Shown: positions 37,173 through 47,097 of the stretch, one piece after another
Numbering within the stretch: the stretch's first letter is position 1
Layout: each line of letters starts with the position of its first letter
From: Shewanella sp. OMA3-2
GTDB taxonomy: Bacteria > Pseudomonadota > Gammaproteobacteria > Enterobacterales > Shewanellaceae
Direction: 5' to 3'
DNA: 64,000 bases
Assembly: GCF_021513195.1 (NCBI RefSeq)
Contig: NZ_CP090974.1
Span: 1,810,001-1,874,000 of the forward strand
The notes under the pieces: generated by a model
Told to the model about the DNA's origin: nothing
Database searches by the model: none
The model's input: the letters and a program-made list of their open reading frames with translations, nothing else
Position numbers and translations under genes: made by a program

Positions 37173-38477
37173 ATGCAAGTTTCTGTTGAAACAACTCAAG
37201 GCCTAGAGCGTCGCCTAACCATTTCTGTTCCTGCTGGACAAATTGAGAAAGTGGTAAAAGACAATTTATTACGTGAAGCAAAACGTGCACGTATTCCAGG
37301 TTTTCGCCCTGGTAAAGTACCTGCTTCTGTAATTGAAAAGCGTTATGGTGCCGCTATCCGTCAAGATGTGACTGGCGAAATCATGCAGCGTAACTTTATT
37401 GAAGCAATAGTAGCTGAAAAACTAAACCCAGCAGGTGCGCCAGTATTTGCTCCTGGTAAAGTTGAAGGTGAAAATTTTGAGTTTGTTGCTACTTTTGAAA
37501 TCTACCCAGAAGTGACACTAGCTGGTTTAGATAGTATTCAAGTAGAGCAACCAAAAGCTGAAGTTAACGATACTGATGTTGATGCTATGATTGAAACATT
37601 ACGCAAACAGCATGCAACTTATGCCGCTGTCGAGCGTAATGCTGCTGATGGCGATAAAGTTAAAATGAACTTTGTTGGTAGCGTAGATGGTGAAGAGTTT
37701 GAAGGCGGCAAAGCTGATGACTTCGAACTACAACTTGGTAGTAACCGTATGATCCCTGGTTTTGAAACCGGTATTATTGGTCACAAAACAGGTGAAGAAT
37801 TCGAAATCGAAGTCTCTTTCCCTGAAGATTACCATGCAGAAAACTTAAAAGGTAAAGCGGCCAAGTTCGTTATCACCTTAACTGAAGTTCAAGCGGCTAA
37901 CTTACCAGAAGTTAATGACGAGTTTGCTTCATTATTTGGTATTGCTGACGGCGGCTTAGATGCCCTTAAAGCTGAAATCCGTAAAAATATGACCCGTGAA
38001 CTTGAACAAGCGTTAAAAGCGAATGTTAAAGAGCAAGTTATCACTGGTTTATTAGCTGCTAACGATATTACTATTCCATCGGCACTTGTTGATGGCGAAG
38101 TCAATGTGTTACGTCAGCAAGCCATGCAACGTTTTGGCGGCGACGCTAAAAACATGCCTGAGTTGCCAGCGGATCTGTTCACTGAACAAGCTGAACGTCG
38201 TGTGAAGATTGGTCTGTTATTAGGCGAAGTTATTAAAACTAACGAACTTAAAGCAGAAGATACACGTGTTAATGCACTAATCGAATCTATGGCTTCAGCT
38301 TATGAAGATCCATCAGAAGTTGTTGCTTACTACAATGGCAACAAAGAATTAATGCAAAACATGCGTAACGTTGCTTTAGAAGAACAAGCAGTGGAAGCAT
38401 TACTAAAATCAGCAAAAGTAACCGTTAAAGACGTCGCTTTTGAAGAATTTATGAACAAGGCTACCGGTCGCGCGTAA
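37173..38477 (+). CDS. tig: Trigger factor
   Basis: A 434-residue ribosome-associated chaperone and prolyl isomerase. The ribosome-binding signature is in [11 protein letters not shown]; the FKBP-type domain is at ~150-245 ([19 protein letters not shown]); the C-terminal helical arms follow. Length equals E. coli Tig (432). ATG 37173 follows GAGGT. It heads the tig-clpP-clpX-lon-hupB-ppiD run. Confidence 0.97.
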   Translation: MQVSVETTQGLERRLTISVPAGQIEKVVKDNLLREAKRARIPGFRPGKVPASVIEKRYGAAIRQDVTGEIMQRNFIEAIVAEKLNPAGAPVFAPGKVEGENFEFVATFEIYPEVTLAGLDSIQVEQPKAEVNDTDVDAMIETLRKQHATYAAVERNAADGDKVKMNFVGSVDGEEFEGGKADDFELQLGSNRMIPGFETGIIGHKTGEEFEIEVSFPEDYHAENLKGKAAKFVITLTEVQAANLPEVNDEFASLFGIADGGLDALKAEIRKNMTRELEQALKANVKEQVITGLLAANDITIPSALVDGEVNVLRQQAMQRFGGDAKNMPELPADLFTEQAERRVKIGLLLGEVIKTNELKAEDTRVNALIESMASAYEDPSEVVAYYNGNKELMQNMRNVALEEQAVEALLKSAKVTVKDVAFEEFMNKATGRA

Positions 38478-38512
38478 CCTTCGCTTGACTTAACAAGCCG
38501 TTCGCCATTTAT

Positions 38513-38549
38513 AATGGTTCGTATGAGGTTCTCATACGAGCCATTTTTT
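38513..38549 (+). terminator. Strong hairpin between tig and clpP
   Basis: A 15-bp stem, AATGGTTCGTATGAG / CTCATACGAGCCATT, with a GTT loop and a T-rich tail. The clpP start lies only 19 bases further. Confidence 0.88.
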
Positions 38550-38567
38550 ATTTTAGGGAAATGAATA

Positions 38568-39179
38568 ATGTTTAAAGCGCCAGAATCTGTACTTAATGCT
38601 CTTGTGCCTATGGTTGTTGAACAAACGGCTAAAGGTGAACGTTCATACGATATCTTCTCTCGTTTATTAAAAGAGCGTGTGATCTTTTTAGTCGGGCAAG
38701 TTGAAGAGCACATGGCTAATTTGATTGTGGCTCAATTATTGTTCTTAGAGTCAGAAAGCCCAGACAAAGATATATTTTTATATATTAACTCACCAGGTGG
38801 TTCTGTGACCGCGGGTATGGCGATTTATGACACTATGCAGTTCATTAAACCCAATGTGAGTACAGTATGTATGGGGCAGGCGTGTAGCATGGGTGCATTC
38901 TTACTTGCTGCCGGCGCAAAAGGTAAACGTCATTGCTTACCTAACGCACGAGTGATGATCCACCAACCATTAGGTGGATTCCAAGGTCAAGCGTCTGATA
39001 TCGCTATCCATGCTCAAGAGATGTTAGGCATTAAGAATAAATTAAATGAAATTCTTGCTGAGCATACAGGTCAACCAATCGACGTTATTGAGCGTGATAC
39101 TGACCGTGACAACTTTATGAGTGCGACTAAAGCCGCTGAATATGGCTTAATAGACTCAGTAATTACCACTCGTAGCTAA
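38568..39179 (+). CDS. clpP: ATP-dependent Clp protease proteolytic subunit
   Basis: A 203-residue serine protease subunit. The catalytic serine is in [11 protein letters not shown], the histidine in [11 protein letters not shown], and the aspartate in the [11 protein letters not shown] helix. It forms the tetradecameric chamber used with ClpX or ClpA. AGGGAA precedes the ATG. Its partner clpX follows after 132 bases but is frameshifted. Confidence 0.97.
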   Translation: MFKAPESVLNALVPMVVEQTAKGERSYDIFSRLLKERVIFLVGQVEEHMANLIVAQLLFLESESPDKDIFLYINSPGGSVTAGMAIYDTMQFIKPNVSTVCMGQACSMGAFLLAAGAKGKRHCLPNARVMIHQPLGGFQGQASDIAIHAQEMLGIKNKLNEILAEHTGQPIDVIERDTDRDNFMSATKAAEYGLIDSVITTRS

Positions 39180-39181
39180 TA

Positions 39182-39251
39182 CAAGCTGATTTTTTGCTGT
39201 GACTGGGTTATTCTTACTTTAATTGTGAGAATAACTCAGATATACAGCTTG
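39182..39251 (+). promoter_or_regulatory. Nested inverted repeat between clpP and clpX
   Basis: Outer arms CAAGCTG (39182-39188) and CAGCTTG (39245-39251) enclose inner arms CTGGGTTATTCT (39203-39214) and AGAATAACTCAG (39228-39239). There is no T-run at the end, so it is not a simple terminator. A role in mRNA processing or clpX leader control is inference. Confidence 0.5.
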
Positions 39252-39311
39252 AAAGTATATCGACAAGCAGAGCTCAGGCGTTAAGTCTAGGCTGCAACCA
39301 GAGGTAGAATA

Positions 39312-40593
39312 ATGGGCGATAACAAAAATAACGGTGACAGCACAAAGCTGCTGTACTGCTCTTTTTGCGGAAAAAGCCAACATGAAGTCAGAAAACTGAT
39401 TGCTGGCCCATCGGTATATGTATGCGATGAGTGTGTGGAATTATGTAATGACATTATCCGTGAAGAAATCAAAGAGATTTCACCTAAACGTGATGATGAC
39501 AAATTACCTACACCCCATGAGCTACGTAATCATTTGGATGATTATGTTATTGGCCAAGATCAAGCTAAAAAAGTATTAGCAGTGGCTGTATATAATCATT
39601 ATAAACGCCTTAAAAACGCGTCGCCAAAAGATGGTATCGAGTTAGGTAAAAGTAATATTTTACTTATAGGACCAACCGGTAGTGGTAAAACATTACTTGC
39701 TGAAACCTTAGCGCGCTCACTGAATGTGCCATTTACTATGGCCGATGCAACAACATTAACCGAAGCGGGTTATGTTGGTGAAGACGTTGAAAACATCATT
39801 CAAAAGTTATTGCAAAAATGCGATTACGATGTTGAGAAAGCACAACGTGGCATAGTCTATATTGATGAGATTGATAAAATCAGCCGTAAGTCTGACAATC
39901 CATCAATTACTCGTGATGTGTCAGGTGAAGGTGTTCAACAAGCTTTACTTAAATTGATTGAAGGGACTGTTGCTGCTGTTCCTCCTCAAGGTGGACGTAA
40001 GCACCCTCAGCAGGAGTTTTTACAGGTTGATACCTCTAAAATACTGTTTATATGTGGTGGCGCATTTGCAGGCTTAGAAAAAGTCATTGAGCAACGTATA
40101 AACACAGGTACCGGTATCGGTTTTGGTGCTGAAGTGAAAGGCGAAGCTGATAAAGCGACTATTTCTGAAATTTTAGGTCAAGTTGAGCCTGGGCGACTTA
40201 GTTAAATTTGGTTTGATTCCTGAATTTATCGGTCGTTTACCCGTTGTAGCTACTTTGACTGAACTTGATGAAGATGCGTTAATTCAAATTCTATCCAAAC
40301 CTAAGAATGCGTTAACTAAGCAATATGCCGCATTGTTTGAAATGGAAAATGTAGAACTTGAGTTCCGCGACGATGCCTTAAAAGCCATTGCTAATAAAGC
40401 CATGAGCCGTAAAACAGGTGCACGTGGTTTGCGTTCAATTGTCGAAAGTATCTTACTTGACACTATGTACGATATTCCTTCTCAAGAAGGCGTTGTTAAA
40501 GCTGTGGTTGATGAGTCCGTGGTTAAAGGTGAATCTGCACCTATTTTGATTTATGAAAATAATGAATCAAAAGCAGCCTCTGGCGAGCAATAA
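39312..40593 (+). pseudogene. clpX: clpX, ATP-dependent Clp protease ATP-binding subunit, frameshifted
   Basis: Two frames together give a full ClpX of about 426 residues. The first (39312-40205) encodes the zinc-binding domain (CSFCGKSQ ... CDECVELC), Walker A GPTGSGKT, Walker [10 protein letters not shown] and a stop after GQVEPGRLS. The second frame resumes at [18 protein letters not shown] and runs to 40593, including GARGLRSI (sensor 2). One extra G in GGG at 40191-40193 explains the break: removing it restores GQVEPGDLVKFG. As written, the product is 297 residues and lacks the arginine finger and sensor 2. A real mutation or a sequence error are both possible. Confidence 0.92.
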
Positions 40594-40621
40594 ATATACA
40601 GCTAGGTAATAAGTTGAAAAA

Positions 40622-40648
40622 TAAGGAGTCCATTGGGCTCCTTTTTTC
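40622..40648 (+). terminator. Terminator after clpX
   Basis: Stem AAGGAG / CTCCTT with further inner pairing and a six-T tail. Confidence 0.8.
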
Positions 40649-40658
40649 GTATTGACCA

Positions 40659-40685
40659 TTGAAACTGAGTGCATCACCCCAATAT
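40659..40685 (+). promoter_or_regulatory. Candidate heat-shock (sigma-32) promoter of lon
   Basis: TTGAAA (40659-40664) and CCCCAATAT (40677-40685) are spaced by 12 bases, close to the sigma-32 pattern CTTGAAA-N11-16-CCCCATNT. Heat-shock control of lon is well known in E. coli. It lies 39 bases before the start. Confidence 0.6.
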
Positions 40686-40723
40686 ACTCAGTAATAAGTC
40701 TTTTCATGAAACGGAATCGAGCC

Positions 40724-43075
40724 ATGACCCAAGAGCGTGAAGCGCATATCGAACTCCCCGTATTACCACTACGTGATGTTGTGGTATATCCCCATATGGT
40801 TATTCCGCTATTCGTCGGACGGGAAAAATCTATCCGTTGCTTAGAGTCGGCAATGGAACAAGACAAGCAAATTCTATTAGTGGCGCAACGAGATGCAGAT
40901 CTCGATGAACCAACAAAAGATGACATTTTTGATATTGGTACCGTGGCATCAATATTACAGTTACTAAAACTGCCTGATGGAACCGTAAAGGTATTAGTTG
41001 AAGGTGGTCAACGGGCTAAAATTACTCGTTATACCCAAGAAGATACTTTTTTTGCCGCAACAGCTGAATATTTAGAATCTGAATCGTTAGCGGAAAAAGA
41101 AGAGGAAGTGCTGGTTCGCAGCGCGATAGGGCAATTTGAAGGCTATATTAAGCTGAATAAAAAGATCCCACCTGAAGTATTAACATCGCTAACCGGTATA
41201 GATGAGGCAGCACGTTTAGCCGACACTATGGCGGCGCACATGCCACTCAAGCTTGAAGACAAACAGTCTGTGCTTGAGATGATCAATGTTGGCGAACGTC
41301 TAGAATACTTAATGGCGATGATGGAAGCTGAAATTGACTTATTACAAGTTGAAAAGCGTATCCGTACCCGTGTTAAAAAACAGATGGAAAAAAGTCAGCG
41401 TGAATATTATTTGAATGAGCAAATGAAAGCCATTCAAAAAGAGCTAGGCGATATTGACGAAAGCCATGATGAGTTTGAGCTTTTAGGCAAGAAGATTGAA
41501 GAATCTGGCATGCCAAAAGACGCCAAAGATAAAGCCAGTGCTGAATTAAACAAATTAAAAATGATGTCTCCAATGTCAGCTGAAGCGACAGTTGTCCGCA
41601 GCTATGTTGATTGGATGACCTCAGTACCATGGAAAAAACGTTCGAAAATAAAACGTGATTTAGCCAAAGCACAAGATGTATTAGATACTGATCATCACGG
41701 TCTTGAAAAAGTCAAAGAACGTATTTTAGAGTACTTAGCGGTTCAAAGCAGAGTCAAACAGCTAAAAGGTCCTATTTTATGTTTAGTTGGGCCACCGGGT
41801 GTAGGTAAAACCTCATTAGGCCAATCGATTGCTAAAGCGACTGGGCGTGAATACGTACGTGTTGCATTAGGTGGCGTGCGTGATGAAGCGGAAATTCGTG
41901 GTCATCGTCGTACCTATATTGGTTCTATGCCAGGTAAAATTATTCAAAAAATGGCTAAAGTGGGTGTTAAAAATCCATTATTCCTGTTGGATGAAATTGA
42001 TAAGATGAGCTCTGATATGCGTGGCGATCCATCGTCTGCATTACTTGAAGTCCTAGACCCTGAACAGAATGCGACCTTTAACGATCATTATTTAGAAGTC
42101 GACTACGACTTATCTGATGTGATGTTTGTGGCGACCTCAAACTCAATGGATATTCCAGGCCCTCTATTAGACCGTATGGAAGTGATCCGTTTATCGGGTT
42201 ATACCGAGGATGAGAAACTCAATATTGCCAAGCAACATTTGTTGACTAAACAGATTGAGCGTAATGGTCTTAAAGCAAAAGAAATTAACATTGAAGACAG
42301 CGCAATTTTAGGCATTATTCGTTATTACACCCGTGAAGCTGGTGTGCGTTCGTTAGAGCGTGAATTATCTAAAATATGCCGTAAAGTTGTGAAGCAAATT
42401 TTATTAGATAAAAACGTTAAAACCGTTAAAGTGAATCAAGACAACTTGAAATCATTTTTAGGTGTGCAGCGTTTTGACTACGGCAAAGCAGAGTCTGCTA
42501 ACCAGATTGGTCAAGTGACAGGCCTTGCTTGGACTCAAGTTGGCGGTGACTTGTTAACGATTGAGGCTACATCCGTAGCTGGCAAAGGTAAGCTTACCTA
42601 TACCGGCTCACTGGGTGATGTTATGCAAGAGTCTATAAAAGCGGCAATGACGGTTGTACGTGCTCGTGCAGAGCAGTTAGGTATTAATGCTGACTTTTAT
42701 GAAAAGCGTGATATCCATGTGCATGTACCTGAAGGCGCTACACCAAAAGATGGCCCATCAGCTGGTGCTGCTATGTGTACTGCCTTAGTGTCTAGCCTAA
42801 CCGGTAACCCTGTGCGCAGTGATGTGGCAATGACGGGTGAGATAACGCTTCGTGGTGAAGTATTACCTATTGGTGGCTTGAAAGAGAAATTGCTTGCAGC
42901 ACATCGAGGTGGCATTAAACACGTGTTGATCCCTAAAGAGAATGAACGCGATTTAGAAGAGATTCCACAAAATGTGATTGCTGATTTGCAAATACATCCA
43001 GTACGTTGGGTAGATGAAGTCCTTAAATTAGCGCTTGAGCGTCCGGTTGAAGGCTTCGAAGTGGTTAAAAAGTAG
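40724..43075 (+). CDS. lon: ATP-dependent protease La
   Basis: A 783-residue LonA (E. coli 784). It has the N-terminal substrate domain ([20 protein letters not shown]), the AAA+ module with Walker [10 protein letters not shown] and Walker [10 protein letters not shown], and the protease domain with the Ser-Lys pair: [11 protein letters not shown] holds the serine and the lysine is in the following [10 protein letters not shown]. It degrades misfolded and regulatory proteins. ATG 40724 fits E. coli; in-frame upstream starts would only lengthen the N-terminus. Confidence 0.97.
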   Translation: MTQEREAHIELPVLPLRDVVVYPHMVIPLFVGREKSIRCLESAMEQDKQILLVAQRDADLDEPTKDDIFDIGTVASILQLLKLPDGTVKVLVEGGQRAKITRYTQEDTFFAATAEYLESESLAEKEEEVLVRSAIGQFEGYIKLNKKIPPEVLTSLTGIDEAARLADTMAAHMPLKLEDKQSVLEMINVGERLEYLMAMMEAEIDLLQVEKRIRTRVKKQMEKSQREYYLNEQMKAIQKELGDIDESHDEFELLGKKIEESGMPKDAKDKASAELNKLKMMSPMSAEATVVRSYVDWMTSVPWKKRSKIKRDLAKAQDVLDTDHHGLEKVKERILEYLAVQSRVKQLKGPILCLVGPPGVGKTSLGQSIAKATGREYVRVALGGVRDEAEIRGHRRTYIGSMPGKIIQKMAKVGVKNPLFLLDEIDKMSSDMRGDPSSALLEVLDPEQNATFNDHYLEVDYDLSDVMFVATSNSMDIPGPLLDRMEVIRLSGYTEDEKLNIAKQHLLTKQIERNGLKAKEINIEDSAILGIIRYYTREAGVRSLERELSKICRKVVKQILLDKNVKTVKVNQDNLKSFLGVQRFDYGKAESANQIGQVTGLAWTQVGGDLLTIEATSVAGKGKLTYTGSLGDVMQESIKAAMTVVRARAEQLGINADFYEKRDIHVHVPEGATPKDGPSAGAAMCTALVSSLTGNPVRSDVAMTGEITLRGEVLPIGGLKEKLLAAHRGGIKHVLIPKENERDLEEIPQNVIADLQIHPVRWVDEVLKLALERPVEGFEVVKK

Positions 43076-43166
43076 CTCTTTAGTGATAAAATTGCTCTAG
43101 AGCATGAAAAAAGTGAAAAAAGGGGCTTAACAAAACGCTGAGCTGTGGTAGCCTAGGTTTGTGGAG

Positions 43167-43200
43167 AGTCAGGCACACCAAGCCCTTGGCGCATCTGACT
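43167..43200. promoter_or_regulatory. Nested hairpin between lon and hupB
   Basis: Arms AGTCAG (43167-43172) and CTGACT (43195-43200) enclose an inner CCAAG / CTTGG pair. There is no T-run directly after it. Function is unknown. Confidence 0.4.
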
Positions 43201-43336
43201 TTGAGCTGTATCCAATTTTTATTTTTTGGTTTTCTATGAAATTTGACATAGTGTTGAGTTTTTAACAAAAAGCCTCCGCAGACCGCTCTAAACATGGATT
43301 TGGTTGCGGCGCGACAATAACATTCAAGGGGATGAC

Positions 43337-43609
43337 ATGAACAAATCTGAACTAATCGAGAAAATTGCTTCTGGTGCTGATATTTCTAAAGCTGCTGCTG
43401 GTCGTGCGTTAGACTCATTTATTGCTGCAGTAACTGAAGGTTTACAAGACGGTCAGAAAATTTCTCTAGTTGGTTTTGGTACTTTTGAAGTACGTCAACG
43501 TGCTGAACGTACTGGCCGTAACCCACAAACGGGTAAAGAAATTAAAATTGCTGCTGCGAACATTCCTGCGTTCAAAGCTGGCAAATCACTAAAAGATGCG
43601 GTTAACTAA
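43337..43609 (+). CDS. hupB: DNA-binding protein HU-beta
   Basis: A 90-residue histone-like protein. [22 protein letters not shown] is the typical helical start (given here as two parts: [13 protein letters not shown] and ADISKAAAG), and [20 protein letters not shown] is the DNA-binding arm. It bends DNA and organises the nucleoid. AAGGGGAT precedes ATG 43337. The lon-hupB-ppiD order is the same as in E. coli. Confidence 0.97.
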   Translation: MNKSELIEKIASGADISKAAAGRALDSFIAAVTEGLQDGQKISLVGFGTFEVRQRAERTGRNPQTGKEIKIAAANIPAFKAGKSLKDAVN

Positions 43610-43651
43610 AAATAGTTAATTACGTCGCCTTTTGTTAGGCATTCGTGAGTT

Positions 43652-43677
43652 AAGCACTGCTTTTGCGGTGCTTTTTA
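43652..43677 (+). terminator. First terminator after hupB
   Basis: Stem AAGCACTGC / GCGGTGCTT with a TTTT loop and T-run. Confidence 0.85.
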
Positions 43678-43772
43678 CGAAATGGAATGTCAGTTGTTAA
43701 GTTCACTGATATTCGGAGTATTGGGTTGTACCCTTGGTAGCGTCTGATAACTCCATGTAAACAAGGCGCATC

Positions 43773-43802
43773 ACAAGAGATGCGCCTTTTTATTTTAATC
43801 GC
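43773..43802 (+). terminator. Second terminator before ppiD
   Basis: Stem AAGGCGCATC / GATGCGCCTT with a six-base loop and T-run, 18 bases before ppiD. Confidence 0.88.
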
Positions 43803-43819
43803 AACAAGCGAGAATTCAG

Positions 43820-45694
43820 ATGTTAGAAAAAATCCGCGAAGGATCACAGGGAATTGTTGCTAAAACGATTCTAGTGCTTGTGATATTTTCATTTGCTTTT
43901 GCTGGTGTTAGTAGCTATTTAGGCTCTAGTACTGGTGTACCTGCTGCTATTGTTAATGGAGTTGAAATTCCTGAAACTGAATTAGAACAAGCTTTCCAAA
44001 ATGAGCGTGCTAGTTTAAAACAACAATATGGTGAAATGTTTGACGCTTTATCGGCTGATGACAGCTATATGCAAGGTATCAGAAAAGGTGTATTAGATCG
44101 TTTAGTCGCCAACACTCTAGTTAACCAAGCTGCAGTTGACCTTGGTTTACGAGTTTCTGATGAACAAATAAAACAAGCTATTTTTACTGAGCCTGCATTT
44201 CAAACTGACGGTCAGTTTGATAATGATCGCTATCAAGCAGTATTGCGTCAATTGAACTATCAGCCAATCACATTCCGCAATTCGATGCGTGTTGATATGA
44301 CGCGCAGTCAGTTATTGAAAGCATTGATAGGTAGCGAGTTCGTACTTGATGGTGAAGCAAAGCAACTTGCTGAAGTACAAAGCCAAACCCGTGATATTCG
44401 TTATATCGCTGTTGATTCAACTCCTTTTTTAGCATCAGCTGATGTCACTGCTGAAGAAGCTAAAACGTTTTATGATGCTAACTTAATGCAGTTTATGAGC
44501 CCAGAGCTTGTCAGCCTTGAGTATGTTGAATTAAATGTCAAAGACATGATCAATGATATTATTGTCGATGATGCTGAAGCCACCGAATATTATCAAGATA
44601 ATCAATCACAATATCAAACACCTGAAAAACGTCTAGCGAGCCATATTTATGCTGCCAGTGGTGATGATGCTGCCGATAAAGCAAAATTAGATGCTATCGC
44701 TGCACGTATTGCTGCAGGTGAAGACTTTGCCGAATTAGCCAAAACTGAATCAGATGATAAGTTCAGTGCTGAGCAAGGTGGCCAAATCGATTGGTTTGAG
44801 CAGGGCGTTATGGATACTGCATTTGATGAAGTATTATTCAGTCTTGAAAAAGGTCAAGTATCAGAGGTTGTTAAAGGTGAGTTTGGCTTCCACATTATTA
44901 AACTAGTGGATGTTCAACCAGGTGCAATAGCTGCGTTTGATGATGTTAAAGCTAAAATTGTTGCTCAAATTAAAGAAACCAAAGCATTAAGTATATTTTA
45001 TGGCTTACAAACTAAGCTTGCAGATACTAGCTATGAAATCCCTGACACATTAATTGATACCGCAAATGCAGTGAATAAAGAAGTCCAGACAACCGCTTTG
45101 TTCACACGTGATAACCCTCCGGCTAATTTAAACAAGCCTGATTTAGTTAAAGCGGCATTCTCAGAGCAAGTATTGAGCAGTGGTCTGAATAGTGAAGTGA
45201 TTGAGCTTGACCCTAATCATGTCGTTGTTATACGTGTTAAACAGCATCAAGATGCCGGTACAATGAGTTTTGACAAAGTTGAAGCCCAAATTGTACAACG
45301 CCTTAAGAATGACAAAGCCAATGAAGCTGCACGTGAAAAAGCGGCGACTTATATGACCCAGCTTAAAGCGGGTGACTTTGCTATTAGTGGTGCTAAATTA
45401 GTTACAGTGGCTAAATTAGATCGTTTTAATCAAGACATTGATGCAGCGATTGCTAATAAAGCATTCAAAATGCCAGTACCAGAGGCCGATACAGTGTCAA
45501 TTGATACTGTTGCGTTAGGTGCAGGTTATGCGGTTGTTGTACTTGATAAAGTTAACGCTGCTGAAAATATTGAAGCGAGCTTATTAGAATCAATGAAAGA
45601 GAGTTTATCGCGTCAATATGGCCAAGCGGATTACCGTGCGGTGATAGATACGTTAAAGTCAAAAGCGCAGATTGAGTACCCAGTAGCTGAATAG
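43820..45694 (+). CDS. ppiD: Periplasmic chaperone PpiD
   Basis: A 624-residue inner-membrane-anchored SurA-like chaperone (E. coli 623). The membrane helix is at ~16-34; the SurA-type N-domain covers ~37-190; a parvulin domain lies at ~265-355 (LASHIYAAS ... GEFGFHIIKLVDV); the C-domain follows. PpiD works near the Sec translocon on emerging envelope proteins. Gene order and length match the family. Confidence 0.95.
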   Translation: MLEKIREGSQGIVAKTILVLVIFSFAFAGVSSYLGSSTGVPAAIVNGVEIPETELEQAFQNERASLKQQYGEMFDALSADDSYMQGIRKGVLDRLVANTLVNQAAVDLGLRVSDEQIKQAIFTEPAFQTDGQFDNDRYQAVLRQLNYQPITFRNSMRVDMTRSQLLKALIGSEFVLDGEAKQLAEVQSQTRDIRYIAVDSTPFLASADVTAEEAKTFYDANLMQFMSPELVSLEYVELNVKDMINDIIVDDAEATEYYQDNQSQYQTPEKRLASHIYAASGDDAADKAKLDAIAARIAAGEDFAELAKTESDDKFSAEQGGQIDWFEQGVMDTAFDEVLFSLEKGQVSEVVKGEFGFHIIKLVDVQPGAIAAFDDVKAKIVAQIKETKALSIFYGLQTKLADTSYEIPDTLIDTANAVNKEVQTTALFTRDNPPANLNKPDLVKAAFSEQVLSSGLNSEVIELDPNHVVVIRVKQHQDAGTMSFDKVEAQIVQRLKNDKANEAAREKAATYMTQLKAGDFAISGAKLVTVAKLDRFNQDIDAAIANKAFKMPVPEADTVSIDTVALGAGYAVVVLDKVNAAENIEASLLESMKESLSRQYGQADYRAVIDTLKSKAQIEYPVAE

Positions 45695-45708
45695 TGTTTA
45701 GCAATACG

Positions 45709-45744
45709 AAAAAAGCCAAGGTTAATAAAACCTTGGCTTTTTTG
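45709..45744 (+). terminator. Terminator after ppiD
   Basis: Stem AAAAAAGCCAAGG / CCTTGGCTTTTTT with a nine-base loop. Confidence 0.9.
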
Positions 45745-45839
45745 TTTGTCCTGCCATATTGACAGCAACTTTGCTCATGGTTTCCACCGCTTTGGCTAAT
45801 TTCTGCATGCCAACATCAGTTTATATAATGACTTTAATC

Positions 45840-45860
45840 AGTTATCTTGAGAGGATAACT
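45840..45860. promoter_or_regulatory. Inverted repeat upstream of an AraC-type regulator
   Basis: AGTTATC and GATAACT flank a seven-base spacer, 30 bases before the start codon. The shape suits an operator, perhaps for self-regulation. Confidence 0.45.
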
Positions 45861-45890
45861 TTGATTAAATATGATTGAAAGGGCTTTACA

Positions 45891-46787
45891 GTGGATCTTG
45901 AGCAGCAATTTGAAGGTGTTTTACAATTTATTGATAATAACTTAAGTGAAAACCTGCACTTTGAACGATTGGCTGTGGAAGCGGGTGTGCCCTTCAACCA
46001 CTTTGAGTTTATTTTTTATAGTTTGTATCACACCCAAGTTGCTGACTACATTGCGTTGTTGAGAAATATTGAAGCGGCCCAAACTTTAGGGTTTGATAAG
46101 AGTGTCAGTATACTTGATGTTGCCAAAGCAGCAGGGTATTCGTCTGCTGTTGAGTTTACTCAAGCTTTTACATCAAGTATCGGTCAAACCCCAGAAGCGT
46201 TTAGACAAGCACCCGATTGGGGTAATTTTTTTATAAAACAACAGCCACTAAAAACATTATCACAAGGTCATAACACCTTAACAGATGTTGATGTCAATAT
46301 TGAAGCTATACGGCTTGATAGACTTGATTTAGTGTTGATAAAACATCGTGGTCCTAAAGAGTATTTATCGCAAACTATGCAGGCTTTAAGCGCTTTTAAG
46401 AAAGCACATCAATTACCGCTTTCAGATTGTCGAAGATTCAATTTTATTTATAATTTGCCACAAAATATGAATACGGATCACGCGATTGATATTGGCGTGA
46501 GCATCACCCCAACTAAGGCAAGTGAGCTACAGGTTGTAATGGCTGATTCAAAATATTTTAACGTTACCGCCTTGCAGAGTGGAATATACGCAACTTTCTC
46601 GCATAAAGGCTCTGAAATAGCGCTTCAAGATAAAATTAACTATCTTTACCACACTTGGCTAACTAAAAATGATTTTACGCTTACAGAGCATCCTTTGGTC
46701 TTTGAGCATGTGGAACGCATCGAGGACGCTAACGATGTCCATGTGAAAGTTTACTTGGCTGTGACCCCGCATCTTGAATGTATGTAA
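45891..46787 (+). CDS. AraC-family regulator with a GyrI-like effector domain
   Basis: A 298-residue protein with an N-terminal double helix-turn-helix (~10-105: LHFERLAVEAGVPFNHFEFI and ILDVAKAAGYSSAVEFTQAF) and a C-terminal GyrI/SOUL-like ligand domain (~135-298) that starts IRLDRLDLVLIKHRGP. This layout is that of SoxS/Rob-type regulators fused to an effector-binding domain. The inducer is unknown. A GTG start preceded by AAAGGG is used; no nearby ATG is in frame. Confidence 0.82.
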   Translation: MDLEQQFEGVLQFIDNNLSENLHFERLAVEAGVPFNHFEFIFYSLYHTQVADYIALLRNIEAAQTLGFDKSVSILDVAKAAGYSSAVEFTQAFTSSIGQTPEAFRQAPDWGNFFIKQQPLKTLSQGHNTLTDVDVNIEAIRLDRLDLVLIKHRGPKEYLSQTMQALSAFKKAHQLPLSDCRRFNFIYNLPQNMNTDHAIDIGVSITPTKASELQVVMADSKYFNVTALQSGIYATFSHKGSEIALQDKINYLYHTWLTKNDFTLTEHPLVFEHVERIEDANDVHVKVYLAVTPHLECM

Positions 46788-47097
46788 AAGGGCTTCAATA
46801 TGAGTATATTGATAACTTTTAGCATGCTAAACCGCTAAAATAAAAAACCAGCCAAGTTGGCTGGTTTTTTAATCGCTGAGTTTACTATTTAACCTCAACT
46901 CGGGTTAAGAGATGGGCTCAATAAGCTGAATTCCACAGATTTAGCTTATTTTGTAGCAAACTTGCCATTTGCTTTGAAAACAAGTCACATTAGCACGTCA
47001 ATAGCAGGCCTATTGTACGCACTCTTGTGAAAAAATAACGCTGCTAGCAAGTCAAAGGGCTGTTTGGTAAGCGTTTATTATCCTGAGCAGAGGTTAT
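46788..47097. other. Convergent intergenic region with a terminator
   Basis: No gene is seen. It contains the terminator at 46842-46873 and nothing else I can assign; the fabV gene ends at its right edge from the opposite strand. Confidence 0.6.
46842..46873. terminator. Terminator after the AraC-type gene
   Basis: Stem AAAAAACCAGCCAA / TTGGCTGGTTTTTT; the A/T symmetry could serve both strands. Confidence 0.9.

Noticed and set aside
40180..40205. Programmed ribosomal frameshift in clpX
   Set aside because: There is no slippery heptamer, no Shine-Dalgarno-like stimulator and no pseudoknot that I can see; a simple extra G explains it and ClpX is not known to use frameshifting.
41373..41672. 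A 99-codon minus-strand frame inside lon
   Set aside because: It lies wholly in a conserved coding region in the opposite strand with no start signals; a shadow frame.
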